This document shows positions 25,798 through 38,700 of a DNA stretch of 64,000 bases, piece after piece; positions within the stretch are counted from its first letter, which is position 1, and each line of letters starts with the position of its first letter. This DNA is from Phoenix dactylifera (Eukaryota > Streptophyta > Magnoliopsida > Arecales > Arecaceae). The stretch lies in assembly GCF_009389715.1 (NCBI RefSeq), contig NC_052401.1:1290843-1354842 (forward strand), in the 5' to 3' direction. The notes below the pieces were generated by a model. The model was given only the letters and a program-made list of their open reading frames with translations. It ran no database searches and had not been told where the DNA came from. The position numbers were made by a program, and so were the translations under genes.

Positions 25798-27135
25798 AGT
25801 AGAATAGAAGGAAAAAGACGGATAAAAAAAAAGTTGGAAAATGGGGAAGGGATCTCGGAGAATGAAAGGAATTTATAAGGGCGCGAGAGAGAGGAGGTTG
25901 CGGTCCGACATTCGCTCTGCAGCGCAGGAAAAGAAGAACCCACCACCGGAGGGAAGAATCGGAATGCGCCCAAAACGCTCATCTATTTTTGATTGCACCG
26001 GCTTTTGGCGACACCCAAAGACCGCCCTCTCCGATGGTTGGTCCGAGTTCTTTAATTTTTCAAATTAGCGGTTGGTGAAATGGAAGCCGGCACGACTGGA
26101 GGACCGGCACGAACAGTGCAAACGAGAGGATCCAAAGTGCCGGACTGTCCCGCTCTGACTTGACAGTGGGTTTGTAGACACAAAAGTGGACTCGCTTTGG
26201 GGACTGCCGTTTATATCAGACAGGTTTTTTTTTTCTTGAATAAAAATTCTGATAGCTTTAGGTCAGTATATTTTTTTTGAATTTTTTTTGCATAAACACA
26301 TTTCTAAAAATTTAAATTTACATAAATATCCTCACAAAACACTTTTTTTTTTTTTTTTTTTACAAATACTCCTAATTTAACCATTCTTCTAACACCATTA
26401 AAAACCATATTTATTTTATTTAAAAATAAATTAAAATTTTAAAATTATTTTTTGGTTTTCCATCGCGATCGTCTTATAAATGTTTATTTTTGCACATCAC
26501 CCATTAAGAATATTTTAGTTATTTTAATTTGAAACTGTTAAGTTTTTAACGATATTAGATGGCATGGATATATATACAAAAATATGGATAAAAAAGAGAT
26601 AGAATAGCAAAACAAATGTTTGACGAGGGTATACATATAAATATCAATTTTAGAAGACTATTTATGCAATTTATTTTTTTTTGTTGGATGAAATGGGAGG
26701 TAGTGTTTCCACCTCTTGTTTTATTGATAATGATGTTATTTACAAGGTGGGTGCGTGACCGTTGAATGCCATTACAAGTAGGATTTTGTTGATGCAGCAG
26801 GGTATATGAAACCCTTTGACTCCCCCGTTACAAACCAGTTGCTCAAAACATAGTATGGACACCTGCGATTGGGTAATATGTGTGTACCATTTTTCTTCTC
26901 ACCGAATGGGTGCTTCTTCTCTCTCCCAGCTCTCATCTGTTCAGTGCTTTGTTATCCTGCATCAATGTGTCTCCATTTCCAAGTTGTTGCAGATTTCTTT
27001 TATGTCATTCTTGATGCCTTGGTCAGTAGCTGACATTCAGTCTTGGAGTAGCAATACAATCTTCTGCATGATGACCCTCATCCTCAAATTCATATATCCT
27101 TTGGTTTTTTTACCTTCCATAGACACCAGCAGATG

Positions 27136-27362
27136 TGTAAAAAAATATAAAATATGTAAATAAATCTATCTCATCCTATCAGCTAAAGTTTTTGAGACAA
27201 GTGATAATTTCAACACGATAAAATTTCATATATTGGGCTCACCTATTAAAGAAAAGTCCGACCTACATGTAAGAAGAAGTATAAGAAAATATAAAATATA
27301 TAAATAAATCTATCTTATCCCATCAGTTTAAGCTTTTGGGACAAGTAGTAATTTCAACAAGG
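27136..27362. repeat. Two ~78 bp direct repeats, ~150 bp apart
   Basis: The copies at about 27136-27215 and 27285-27362 share AAATATAAAAT, ATAAATCTATCT, ATC and AGTTTTTGAGACAAGTGATAA-like blocks, diverged by roughly a tenth. They could be remnants of short LTRs, but no primer site or interior is clear. Confidence 0.6.
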
Positions 27363-29979
27363 TGGTTGAGAAAACACAATCCCATATCAGCAGCCTTTCT
27401 TTCCTTTTAATCTGCATTCTCCAACTTATCCACCTTTCATGAATCGTTTATGGCAGAGGGGGGCATGGAGTTTTCCTGTTAAACTTCTACTAAATCGAAG
27501 CTGCATACCTGCAGTTTAGAAATAAGTGACCTTGGGATAAATTGAAGTTATCTGCCGCGAATACTGATTGTTTAATGAATAAGAAGGATAACCAGAGATA
27601 GTGCATAGTTATCCTTTGGGATAAAAACAACTATGCCTTGTAACAATCACCTGCAAGTTTATTCCTGTTGCTAATGCTTGTATGGTGCACATAAAAAAAT
27701 TATTCCAGTATCATAGATTAAAGTACGTATTTCGCATAATGCCAGCAGAAAGTGCCGGCAAGTTGGGAGGATTCGTAATGAGTTTGGTAAATGCTATGTA
27801 AATGAGGTTGGCCGGCCAAAAGAAATTGTGCCCATTAATGAAAGGTGCATAAAATTTGACAAAGTCCTAGGACTTGGCCACAAGAGTAGTTACAATATGG
27901 TTTACTAGTACTGCATATAAATATTAAATCTTATTTTAATATTTGACAGGAATGACATGGATTAATTATATCATAATATTTTACAGGTGAATAAAAGAAC
28001 TACGTAGTTCATATTGGTTGGAGAGGAAATGTTGTCCAAGTCCAATCTAATAATGCATGGAAAGACTTAAGACTAGCCGTGTATTTTGAGTAGGCTATGA
28101 TGATAACCAAAGCAACATCCAATATTTTGGATTTTGTGGCAGAAGTAGGTAATTAATATATTAAATAATATTAATGTTGAATGTTATTTAGTTGACATAA
28201 CATTTTTTCTTTTACAGATGATTAGAATAGGAAAAATTTGACAATGCATCAGCAAAGTATCGAAGGACAAATAGTTCATTTTAGCACAGCTCGGCAGCAT
28301 TAAGATTACATTATTAGCAAGTAATGAAAAAGTATGCATAAAAAATTTGTTGAATTAGATATTAAATATATTTTTTATATAAAAAATATATTAATTATAT
28401 ATATGAGTATTAAATGTATGGTACGATGTACTGTACCAAACCGGATAGTATGGATCATACCATACCATACTGGTACCAATATATAGTATGCAATGTATAG
28501 TGACATTTAATTTGTCGAATTAGTTTTCATACGGATATACCAAAATAATAACAAAATGGCATCGGTATGGAGCTCGACACCAAAATGATGTACCCTGATT
28601 ACATGTAATTAGTTAGGAAATGGTAGAACTTATTATATGTTTAAAATGAAAAGGAACATTAGATCATATGAGTCATAAATACAACGCTGGCAGCCACTTA
28701 GCAGGCCTCGCCGAATAATATGATGCACGATGATGAAGTGCATCAAGATTGGCCCACTAGCATGTCCTGGCTTGCAAAAGGAAATACCAGTGGCTCTTCA
28801 CCCCTCCTGATCTTGCACCCTGCCTAATAGTTCAACTCAATATTAGTAAAACAGTAGAAAGCAAGGTTGGAGACCGGTACGACATATCATAGTACAAAAA
28901 ATATAAAGAATATATCAACATAATAAACAAAAAATGCGTAAAATTATTAGGCACCCAGCGAAGATGCCTTGTTGGCTCAGAAAGCTGGTGGTTAATATAT
29001 AGGTCTCACTGTGATATATTGGTGTACATCACTCAACCATTATAAGTGGGTAACAATTACTGGTTCTACAGAATGCCTAATAGCTATTCTACTCAATAAC
29101 ATGATTTAGAAAAGAAAAAAAAAGTTCAATTCTCGAATCACAATACATTTGTGCCAGCCTAGTAGGATGTCAGCATACATAAAATTCACATTGAATTTCT
29201 TAAAAAAAAATTGTGTAGGAACTCAATTTCATATTCAATTATTATGTTATAGCAATTGAAACTTTCACACTTTGAATTTCGCACATTGTAGGAAGTTCTA
29301 TATCATAGTTTCAGCTCAAAACTGAAGTTACTTTGTAAATCAAAGACATGGTCATATTTGTAATCAAAGGTTAACATATGAAACTAAAGAATTGACATAC
29401 CAATGAGAATAATACTTTGTACTTTTAGCTCAATGCTGGAAATTTGACTCCAATTTTTAACTCGGATTCACCATGACCATCCATCTAGACAGTCAGTGTG
29501 AGTTTTATCAGCAAATATGAACGACGGTTTTAACAGGTGCTATAACATGGTCTGGAACACAGTTAACTGAAAGTAAAATTCAAAATACTATACACATTTG
29601 ACAGCATCTGTAAAAATTAGAGATCAAAGCATGCAATATGTAGTAAACAGGATTCGTATGAACAAAGAAAGGACGTGTTCCTTTAATTCCACCTGAAAAT
29701 TACATCCAATTTTAATAACATGAATAACAACTTGCATTGCAAATTAAACAGATGATTTGCTTCAAGAACAACGAAATCATCATATTTTTCAGCTATTCAG
29801 TACATTAGGCAGTGAAACATGATCATACTCCTGTAAAGTTTTTGCTTGATGACTCAGGCAAGAATAGACACACAAGTAGTTGCTGCATCATAAAAATTTA
29901 CGTCTCAATAAGCATTTGAGCATAGAAAGACGATGCGACAGAAAGCAGAGCAAAAAGGAAACATTTGCTTAATTCGCGT

Positions 29980-30320
29980 GAGGACAGAGCTCACGCGCTG
30001 CCAGAGACCAAGCACGGAGCAATTAGAGCTGGGGAAAGAAGCCCTCCCTAATTCTCAGGCACCAAAGGCAAAGGGAAGAGGAGAGAAGGGGGCGAGGAAG
30101 CTAACAGGCAATTGGAAGCTCATCCAAATCACGGACAAACCAAACCTCGGACCTCCTACCGGTGACTCCGAGGACATGGAAGCCATGGATAAGGCGGCGG
30201 CGAAATCCGCACCCGAGGAAGAGGGAGGAGGACAGAGGACTAATGGAGGTCCGCGAGGGTTGATGGCCTCCATCCGGCTACGTCTTCCTCCGAGAGGAGA
30301 ACATGAAAATAAAACCATGC
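29980..30320. other. GC-rich island, possible first exon or promoter
   Basis: GC content rises sharply against AT-rich surroundings, as in monocot first exons. On the minus strand a frame beginning MEAINPRGPPLVL (ATG near 30285) runs to about 30055, with a possible GTAGGA donor inside. On the plus strand another frame is also open (MEAMDKAAAKSAPEEEGG). Neither matches a family I know and no partner exon is visible. It could be a 5' exon, a noncoding RNA or a promoter CpG island. Confidence 0.35.
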
Positions 30321-30371
30321 ACGTAAGCCCAATCTAACAGCCATATGGAAATGCGCCTAAGCTTAAACTAA

Positions 30372-31783
30372 GGTCCTGTTTGGGGGAGCCGTTGGAAGTA
30401 GAGCTGTTGGAAGTAGAGCTGTCTGAAGTAGAGCTGTTATAAAAAGCTGTTTGCTATTTGGTAACTACATTCGTAAAGTGTTGTGGTACTTTGTTTTGTG
30501 TTTGGTAAACAAACTGAGAAAGTACTTTTATATGACAAAATTACCATAAAGGACATTGCATAGTATTATACAACATAACATAATAAAACATAACATAAAT
30601 TAATACATAAAATACGATATAGTATAATATTATTGTAATATAAATAATATTATGTTAATATAGCATAATAGTAATATAATTATTAGAGTAAATTAATATT
30701 TGGTAATATAACATAATATTAAATTATTTAACATAACATGTTAATGTATTATGATATAATGTAATATATATTATATTTATAGTATAATACAATAATAAAA
30801 GTATAAAATATTATAATTATTAGTATAAATTAATTTCTCATAATATAACATAATATTAAATTATTTAAAATAACATATTAATGTATTATAATGTAATGTA
30901 ATATAATACAATATTATAGTATAATACAATAATAAAGGTATAAAATATTATAATTATTATTATAAATTAATTTTCCATAATATAACATAATATTAAATTA
31001 TTTAACATAACATATTAATGTATTATGATATAATATAATATGATATTATATTTACAGTATAATACAAAAATAAAGGTATAAAATATTATAATTATTAGTA
31101 TAAATTAATTTTTCATAATATAACATAATATTAAATTATTTAACATAACATATTAATGTATTATGATATAATATAATATGATATTATATTTATAGTATAA
31201 TACAAAAATAAAGGTATAAAATATTATAATTATTAGTATAAAATAATTCCCATAATAATTTCCCATAATTTCTCATAAAATAAATTTCCGCGGTCCAGGG
31301 GCTCTTCTTCGTGGTCCACGCTCGAGGAGGACCTCAGTATGGGCCGCGAGGTTGATGATAAAAAAAAAACAATAGATTGATTTTGGAAGGTATGGAAAAG
31401 GATTAAAAAATTTTTCTTCTAAAATGTGGTTCAAGAGATGCATACAAAAATTGAAAAGAAAAATACCTTTTCTTATGGAAGGGAGTCTGACGGCTTGGGT
31501 TCTTGGCTCCAGTAGATTTTTAGGTTTATACAGGGATAAACTATGTAATTATGTTATTTTAATATGGGCATTTTTGTCAAAAATATAGCTTTCCGAAAAA
31601 GCTGAAACAACTTCCTCCCAAAAGCTCCAAATTGAAGCTTCCTCCCAAAAGCTGTTTTCAGCTTCCCGCAAAAGCTGAAACAGCTTTTTGAAAAATTTAC
31701 CAAACACAGTTTTTCATCTAAAAGTACTTTTGGAGGGACAGAAAGTGCTTTCTGGCCCTCCAAAAGCTCCCCCAAACAGGGCC
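30372..31783. mobile_element. Large MITE-like element, PIF/Harbinger type
   Basis: About 1412 bp. The terminal inverted repeats match at 17 of 18 bases (GGTCCTGTTTGGGGGAGC left; GGCCCTGTTTGGGGGAGC right, complement). A TAA target duplication flanks both ends (30369-30371 and 31784-31786). Subterminal parts are rich in AGCTGTT / AAAGCTG motifs. The centre (30540-31260) is almost pure A/T and made of tandem units. No transposase remains, so it is non-autonomous. Confidence 0.8.
30700..31250. repeat. AT-rich tandem repeat of ~125 bp inside the MITE
   Basis: Four or so units carry the series TAACATAATATTAAATTATT, ACATATTAATGTATTATGAT, then TAAAGGTATAAAATATTATAA. They have clearly spread by local duplication inside the element. 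Confidence 0.8.
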
Positions 31784-31834
31784 TAAATCAGTTTAATAAT
31801 TTCTACCCTAGGTTAGAATTCTCTACTGTCCATA

Positions 31835-32580
31835 TTTTCCACCCCTAAGGACTGTAGCCCTCGATTGCTAGATTATTTGATGGAGTTTGAGAAAAGTTTT
31901 TTTTGATGCGCTGGATATGTGTTAGCTCTATATAACATAAATCATGAGTTGAGTTAGATTGTATTGGAATTAATCCAGCCTAACTATCATACTACTAGCC
32001 AAATCCTTTTCCACCTAGAATACTTATTTACTAGCTTATTTTGCAAGTTATATTTCTATTTTTCTCCACTAGTTTAGAAAAAAGAATTTCTAACCTTTTT
32101 CCACCCCAGAGGACTGTGTAGCCCTTGATTGCTAGATTATTTGATGGAGTTCGAGAGTTATACAACTCTCTACGATGCAAAATACATAGCATAAAGAGAT
32201 CCTTTTCGTGTTGGAATTAATCCATCCTAACAATCATACCACTAGCCAAACCCTTTTCCACCTACAACACTTATTTACTAACTTATTTTGCAAGTCATAT
32301 TTCTATTTTCTTTTCTAATAGATTAGAAAAAAGAATTTTTAACCTTTTTCCACCCTAGAGGAATGTGCAGCCTATGATGGCTAGATTATTTAATGGAGCT
32401 CGAGAGTTATACAGCTCTATGATGCAAAATACATAGATTGTGCTGAAATTAATTCAACCTAACTATCATACCACTGGCTAATTTCTTTTCCACCGAGAAC
32501 ATTTATTTATTAACTTATTTTGCAAGTTATATTTCTATTTTCTTTTCCACTAGTTTAGGAAAAAACAATTTCGGACCTTT
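31835..32580. repeat. Three tandem copies of a ~250 bp unit
   Basis: The units begin near 31835, 32096 and 32345 with TTTTTCCACCCCAGAGGACT-like sequence and share GATTGCTAGATTATTTGATG, CTAACTATCATACCACTAGC and TTGCAAGTTATATTTCTATT. The array ends about 200 bp before the start codon of the J-domain gene, so it lies within or beside its promoter. Confidence 0.88.
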
Positions 32581-32777
32581 TGAACCCAGGCCGAGCTAAA
32601 AGCCCATATACTCGGGCCGACGAGAGCAAGAAGGGCCGAGGATAGAACCCTAGGTCCAGTGAAAGAACCAGAGAACTCGGCTCCAATGGCGGAAGCGAAG
32701 GCCTAGAAAATAGAAGCGCCCAAAGCCTCCGTTGTTTGTTCTCTCGCGCGACTTTCTTCGAGATATTCAGGGTGGAG

Positions 32778-35700
32778 ATGCGAGCGGCCCCATGGAAGAG
32801 CGTGCTCAGATTTCGGAATCCCCTGTCCCCGACTACCGATTCCGCGCTGTTCCATTCTTCCCCCGTCTCATTCGCCAAATGGAGGAGTAAATCGGACCCT
32901 GATGTTCGTTCCCAAAGGCCAACCCTTTTCTATTTATATTCCTTTTTTTTTCCTAAGAATACTTTGCATTTCGTGGGGCTGATGGGTAAAGATTAGCTCA
33001 AAAGATTTTTTTTTTTTTTTTGTAAGAAGAAGATAACGGAGGATGGGCTTGATTGGTTCTTGTGTGCATTGATTTTAAATAGCACAAGTCACTTCAAACT
33101 ATTGTTCTTCCCATTCTTGTTTTTTTTTTTATTAAATTTATTTGATATAGAGGAGGCCTTGGAAGCTCTAGAATTTGCTATTTCTGTTGGTGAGGTTAAT
33201 TAAAAAATAATTGGTGATGGGTTTGAGTGGCTTGTGTATTGCGTAATGGGCACTGGGTGTCTGATAGGTTGAATTTAAAAGGCATCGGCTACTTTAAGAG
33301 TTTTTCTTCTTTCTTTTTTTTCTTATTAATATAAAGGAAAGATGCATTTTTTTTCTTTTTTCTTCTTTTTATTTTTATTTTTTAAAGCTTGTGAAATAAA
33401 TCAAAACAAGAAAATTCAGTCATAAAATTTAGCTAAACTAATCATGCCTAATTATTCGGTGTCAGCTTTATGACAAAGAATGAAATTTCATAATCGGGCT
33501 AAGCCGTAATGGGGAGAATGATCGAGTTGATTGTGAGTTGGACCAGAAAATACAATGGAATCAATTAAATTATTGCTTAAACATAGAGCTGCGCATCCAT
33601 GCCAATGGTAAAATGCCAAAGTTCCTACTTTCTAGATTTTCACCATTTTGTTACTTTCATTGGTTCACTTTTGATATACATATTTGTTTTCTTTCAGACT
33701 TGTTATCTTACGTAGCTATATATACCGAGGAAGCCATGAGATAAAGGGAATAAATAGCTGTTTCTGTTCCTATATTATCAACTCTAAAAACATATCTGTG
33801 CTGTTTGTGCGGACATGTATGTGTGCATGTTGTGTAGATAATCTATATATGATTTGTAAGTCATATATAATGCCTTCACATCTTCATCGGTTATTGACAT
33901 GTAATATTTTGTGATCTTAAACTTTCAGGATGAAGGAACAAACCAAGAACAGTCCAAGGTATAACATGTCTGGATCTTTTATATCTTGTTTAAATTAATT
34001 AGATAGCTTTCACTTTTCATAATTATTTTTTTTTGATGACATACCTATATTCTTCTATTTTGGATGAGTGTCTCATGTAAGCATTCAACATTTTTTCCGA
34101 TGTTTTGTTTTCTTAAAGTTGCCAGGCCTCCAAACACTGGACTTTCCCATATCTTAGTCCTGTAATTGATTGAGAATTAAACCCTCCAATAATATATGCT
34201 CTCCCCCCTTTATCCGATGCGCTTTAAGGTTTATAGAAAGTGTTAACTATGGTCAAATATCAAGGAGAAGGTAAAATTCCTTGCGCATTTGTGTGGCTGG
34301 ACAAATTCTAAATTGGTGTCAGTTGCTGAGGTCAAAGGTGGCCCAAGAAAATTATGGTGGGAACTGCATGATCTGTGAGAATTGAGAAAACTATGAGATA
34401 ATGACTTTGTAATCCATATTAGAACCACCAAATAAAGTCATAAAAGATGAACTACTATAGAGAGGGAAGGAGATAATACAATCCTGTCATGGTCTCTAAA
34501 ATTAGGCACCTTCCTTTCTAGAATGGCAGATCTTGATTTGGCTTGATCTGAAGGGCCTACAGCTGAACTTTAATTTTGTTGCATAACGGAACTAGTCAAT
34601 TAAGGCTGTATCATTCTCACACAATATGGAGATGGAAAAGTTTTTAGTTGGTCATGTTTTTCTTTGAAGTTGAAGGTATGAAATTTGAAGTTGACTCAAA
34701 ATATTATAACGATTGGAGAAATTCATTCATGCATCCTTTGAAGCTGGAGGGGAATGGAGCATGGAGGTGATCTTAAATCATTCAGAACCAACTAGGAAGG
34801 GTGGCTAAACCTGATGAATAGTGGAAGCGGGTGAAGTGCTGGCATTCCAGCCAAATAAAGTATGTTCCCATCCTTGCAAGTTTGAATGTAATGTATACAT
34901 TCTTCCATGTCATTGTAACAATTGGGAAAAGAGCTTTTCAAAAGAGCAGCAACAATAAGCAAGTAGGAGACGCAACAAACTATTACTACTGCTGCTATAA
35001 GCAAGTAGGAGACAGTTTGGGATTTGCTCTGAGAATAGATTCGACACCATGAGTTAGTGGTTGCTGCTCTAAGAGTCCCTGAACGGTCAATAGGATTACT
35101 CTGGATCTCTTTGGAACTCAATATGTTCCAAGACACAAGGCATCTTTGCTTAGCCTTATTGCTTACTCTTGTTTGTAGAAGTGGTCAGACATTTGTTGAT
35201 GGACATTTCAGAGTATGTTTTGCCCATAAGGATTCTTTATCAATAGTCATCTTCAAATTGACAATAAGTATGTTTTGGAGTCTTTTGATTCTCAAAATTA
35301 TCATATGCTGTTTTGAAATGATTTATGGTCTTGAAACTACTTTCTCCAGAGTTGTTTTTCTTTCCTTCAAGGCGGATAATGGCATATATGTGAAAACGCA
35401 GATCTCATGCTATTGTATTGCCTCTTCGACTTTAACTGATTGTCAATTTTCTAATTATTAGTCTGTACACCATTAGATGTAGTGGATTAAGTTCTGCTGT
35501 TCTGGTGACAATTAGACTAAATAAGAAATTGGCAAGCTGAAGGAGAAAAACTTTATCGTTCTATAGCCATGCTACGGTCTCTTGAATGATCACATTAGGA
35601 TATATTTTTAGTGGGGACTACTGTCAAGTAGGAGATGTTTATGCTTTATGCTTACATATCATCATTATTGGGAAGTAAATCTCTAAGATGCGGTCCAAGT

Positions 35701-38700
35701 ATCGATAATGTTCTCAGGGACTTAATCAAAATTAATATGCAAAACTCTTCTTTATGGCCAAGTATCCTCATACATCTCCATTAGCATATTCTGATGTTTC
35801 TGAGAGTAATTTCTTCTCCTAGTCCTATATGTTGGTGTAATCTGACAAAACCATGATTTGGACAGACTCGCATCAGATTTTCAGTTCATCAAAAGCGATC
35901 TGATGCAAAGGCAGCTCTCAAGAATCTTCTTTTTGATGGTAGACCTTCTCAGCAATATTTTCAGGTAAGCATAGCTGGTAAATTTGTTTTTTCTTTGACA
36001 GTTGGCTCATTATGTTAATGATCTCTAGGACCTTGTCCGGAATCGGTAGTCACCTTTTCTAACTTCGATTTGATAACCTGATTGATATTCCATCTGCACA
36101 TTGTTAAGTGAATTCTAATTAACGGTATAATTAATTGCTTTCCATCATTGTCAGTGATATTTTATTTTGTAAATCATGCCTATCTTTTTCTTCTTCTTTT
36201 TCTTATGTCATCACCTTCTTTTAGAAGCAACCATGCAAGCTGTATAATGACATGAATCTACCTGACATCTTGGTTTTATTAATAGGATGAAGATATCAGT
36301 TGGTCTACTGATAAAAAAAGCAGCAGAAATGTCAAAGCAAAGGACAGTTCACATGATTTTGATAAACATCAACGGTCAAAGAGTGCTGGGAGACCAAAGC
36401 CCCACAGTAAAGGCAAACATAGTGCAAACAAGCGTGAGTTTGGTTTTCCAGATTATTGTACTTTGTTATTAACATAATCCTTTGTATTTTATAGCTGAAT
36501 TGTTAAGTAAACAATTGGTTCATCTAGTGTTTTCAATGACAAGATTTTAAGAGCTACATTTGTTTGCTATTATTTACTGCTATTAATATTCGTACTGCTG
36601 CTGCTGCTGCTAATACAAATTGCCTTATCTTGTATTCTTTTCCTTGATCTCCATAATATGATGGTATTGAGGTATCAAGAAAGTGGATGCTCAAAATTCT
36701 TTTCTCTACTGCACTTATCTACTAACTCAATCATATCCTAGCAATGCAGCATGTGGATTAACATCACATGGATGTCATCTTCTCTTATCCCTGCCTCAAG
36801 AACTTCCTCAATACCGTAGCTTATATGCTTCTAGAATCATCTCCTGTATCTTAGTGATGCTTTACAAACTCATAGACTCGCATGGTCTTTCATTTTTCTT
36901 GACATCTTGAAGTATGCTCATTTCGAGTTTCTTCATAATGTCCCTTTTTTTATAATTGCCTGACAAAGTCCTACAGTCAAAATTTTAGAAGATTCTCTTA
37001 TTAATTTCGAGGGCTCGAAAACTTAAATCTTATTCATTGAAATTGTAAAGATTCAGAGTTGCATGCTCTTTCATTCTACTTGACATGTTGGAATGAGGTC
37101 ATTTAAAGTTTTTTTCATAATGTCCCTTTCTGTTTGTAATTGCCTGATGAAGTCCTATAGTCAAAATCTTAAAGATTCTCTTATAAATTTCTAGGGCTCC
37201 AAAACCTATATCTTATTCATTGAAACTATAAAGCTTTGGCGGCAATCCTTTGTGTTTCTCCTGTATCCTTGTAAAAATATCTGCTATCCAATTCTCATCC
37301 TTCATGCAAGCCCTTTATTTGGCATTCTGTTTTTGTTTTTTTCTACTGGAATGTTATTCTTGATAATTCACACTATTTCCTGACTAGCCCAAGACTTTAT
37401 TCTCGGATTATACTTGTTTGATTTGGTTGTCCACGATTTAAGGGTGGATGTTCCTGCTACACTCCTCTGTATAAAACTTTTATCCAGTCTGACATCTCTA
37501 CTGTCAATGTCCAAGTCTTTCACAAAACTTAATATGCTTTTTACTGGAATCCCCTTTGTTCCATTGGAATATCTAGGTGAAGTATTAGGGGCCCATAGTG
37601 TTGAAACTTAGTTACTGTAAATCTGTTGCTTTTGAATGTATAAGCGGTTCATAGGTTTTTTGCACAGTTTGCTGAAGAAAATAACTCTGAAGGCATCAAT
37701 TTTCTTCCAGATGAACACAATTTTAGCACAACACTCATTTGAATTAAGGACACTAGATTGGAAAAAAAATAATCAGTTTGCCATTGCAGCCAACAATAAC
37801 GTCAATCAAATTACATTCATTTTTAGATACCATATAATATATGCAGTGTATGATACTGCATACTTTATTATTTTGATCCCAAAATTCATGCTTGGGACCA
37901 GATTATTTAGTTACTGATTTCGTTGCCTTTATACTCATAACGAGATAACATTTCTTCCTTTTTTTTTCAGGGTGGCGCAATAGGCAGAGCAGTTATGATG
38001 AAGATGATTATGAGCATCCTGATACAAAAATTTCAGCTACCTTTGGCGGACAAAGATGTTTTACCTGGTCTTTTACATCAGGGGAAACCCTTCATTTTCA
38101 GAATTATGCAACCGGATTTGAGTGGAGAGATAATTCAGAGCGGATCAAAACCAGAAAAAAAGTATGGAGTGAAAGTGATATTGAGGATGAACCAAGTGAT
38201 ATAGGTTCCCAATCCCATAGAGTTATCCTTGGATTGCCACTCACAGGCCCCTTAAAATTAGATGATGTTAAACATGCGTAAGTTATTGTTGTACAGACCT
38301 TGTCCTAAATGATGCTACTTGGTTCTCATAGTTACTGCATTCTTATACCATGTTACTCATTTAGACCATGTAATTTATTACTTTTCACAGTTTCCATGCA
38401 ACTGCTTTAAAGTGGCACCCTGACAAGCATCAAGGCCCTTCCCAGGTTTGTTGTCAACTTTACTAACTCATTATTCATTTGATTTTTTTTTGTGTGTGTG
38501 TCTGCCTGTTGAATGGATCTGTTTTTAATATGGGGGAGACCGGCCAAAGATAAACTCCCACTTCCCTGACCATGGCCTAAAGGTTAATTAGCTTGTGTGA
38601 AGGGTCCAGCAGGCCTACCCCATAAACTGATAGATCTGATACATATCCCACTTATCGGCTATCCTATAGCCAGTCTGCTTCTATTTTTTTATAACTTAGT

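Larger units (their letters stand above)
25797..30371. other. Large intergenic spacer
   Basis: The first few hundred bases hold the promoter of the minus-strand repeat-protein gene. A direct repeat lies at 27136-27362. The stretch 28405-28500 has GTACCATACC / GGTACGATG palindromic motifs like those of the GC-rich repeat family. A GC-rich island at 29980-30320 is listed separately. No gene is recognised. Confidence 0.5.
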
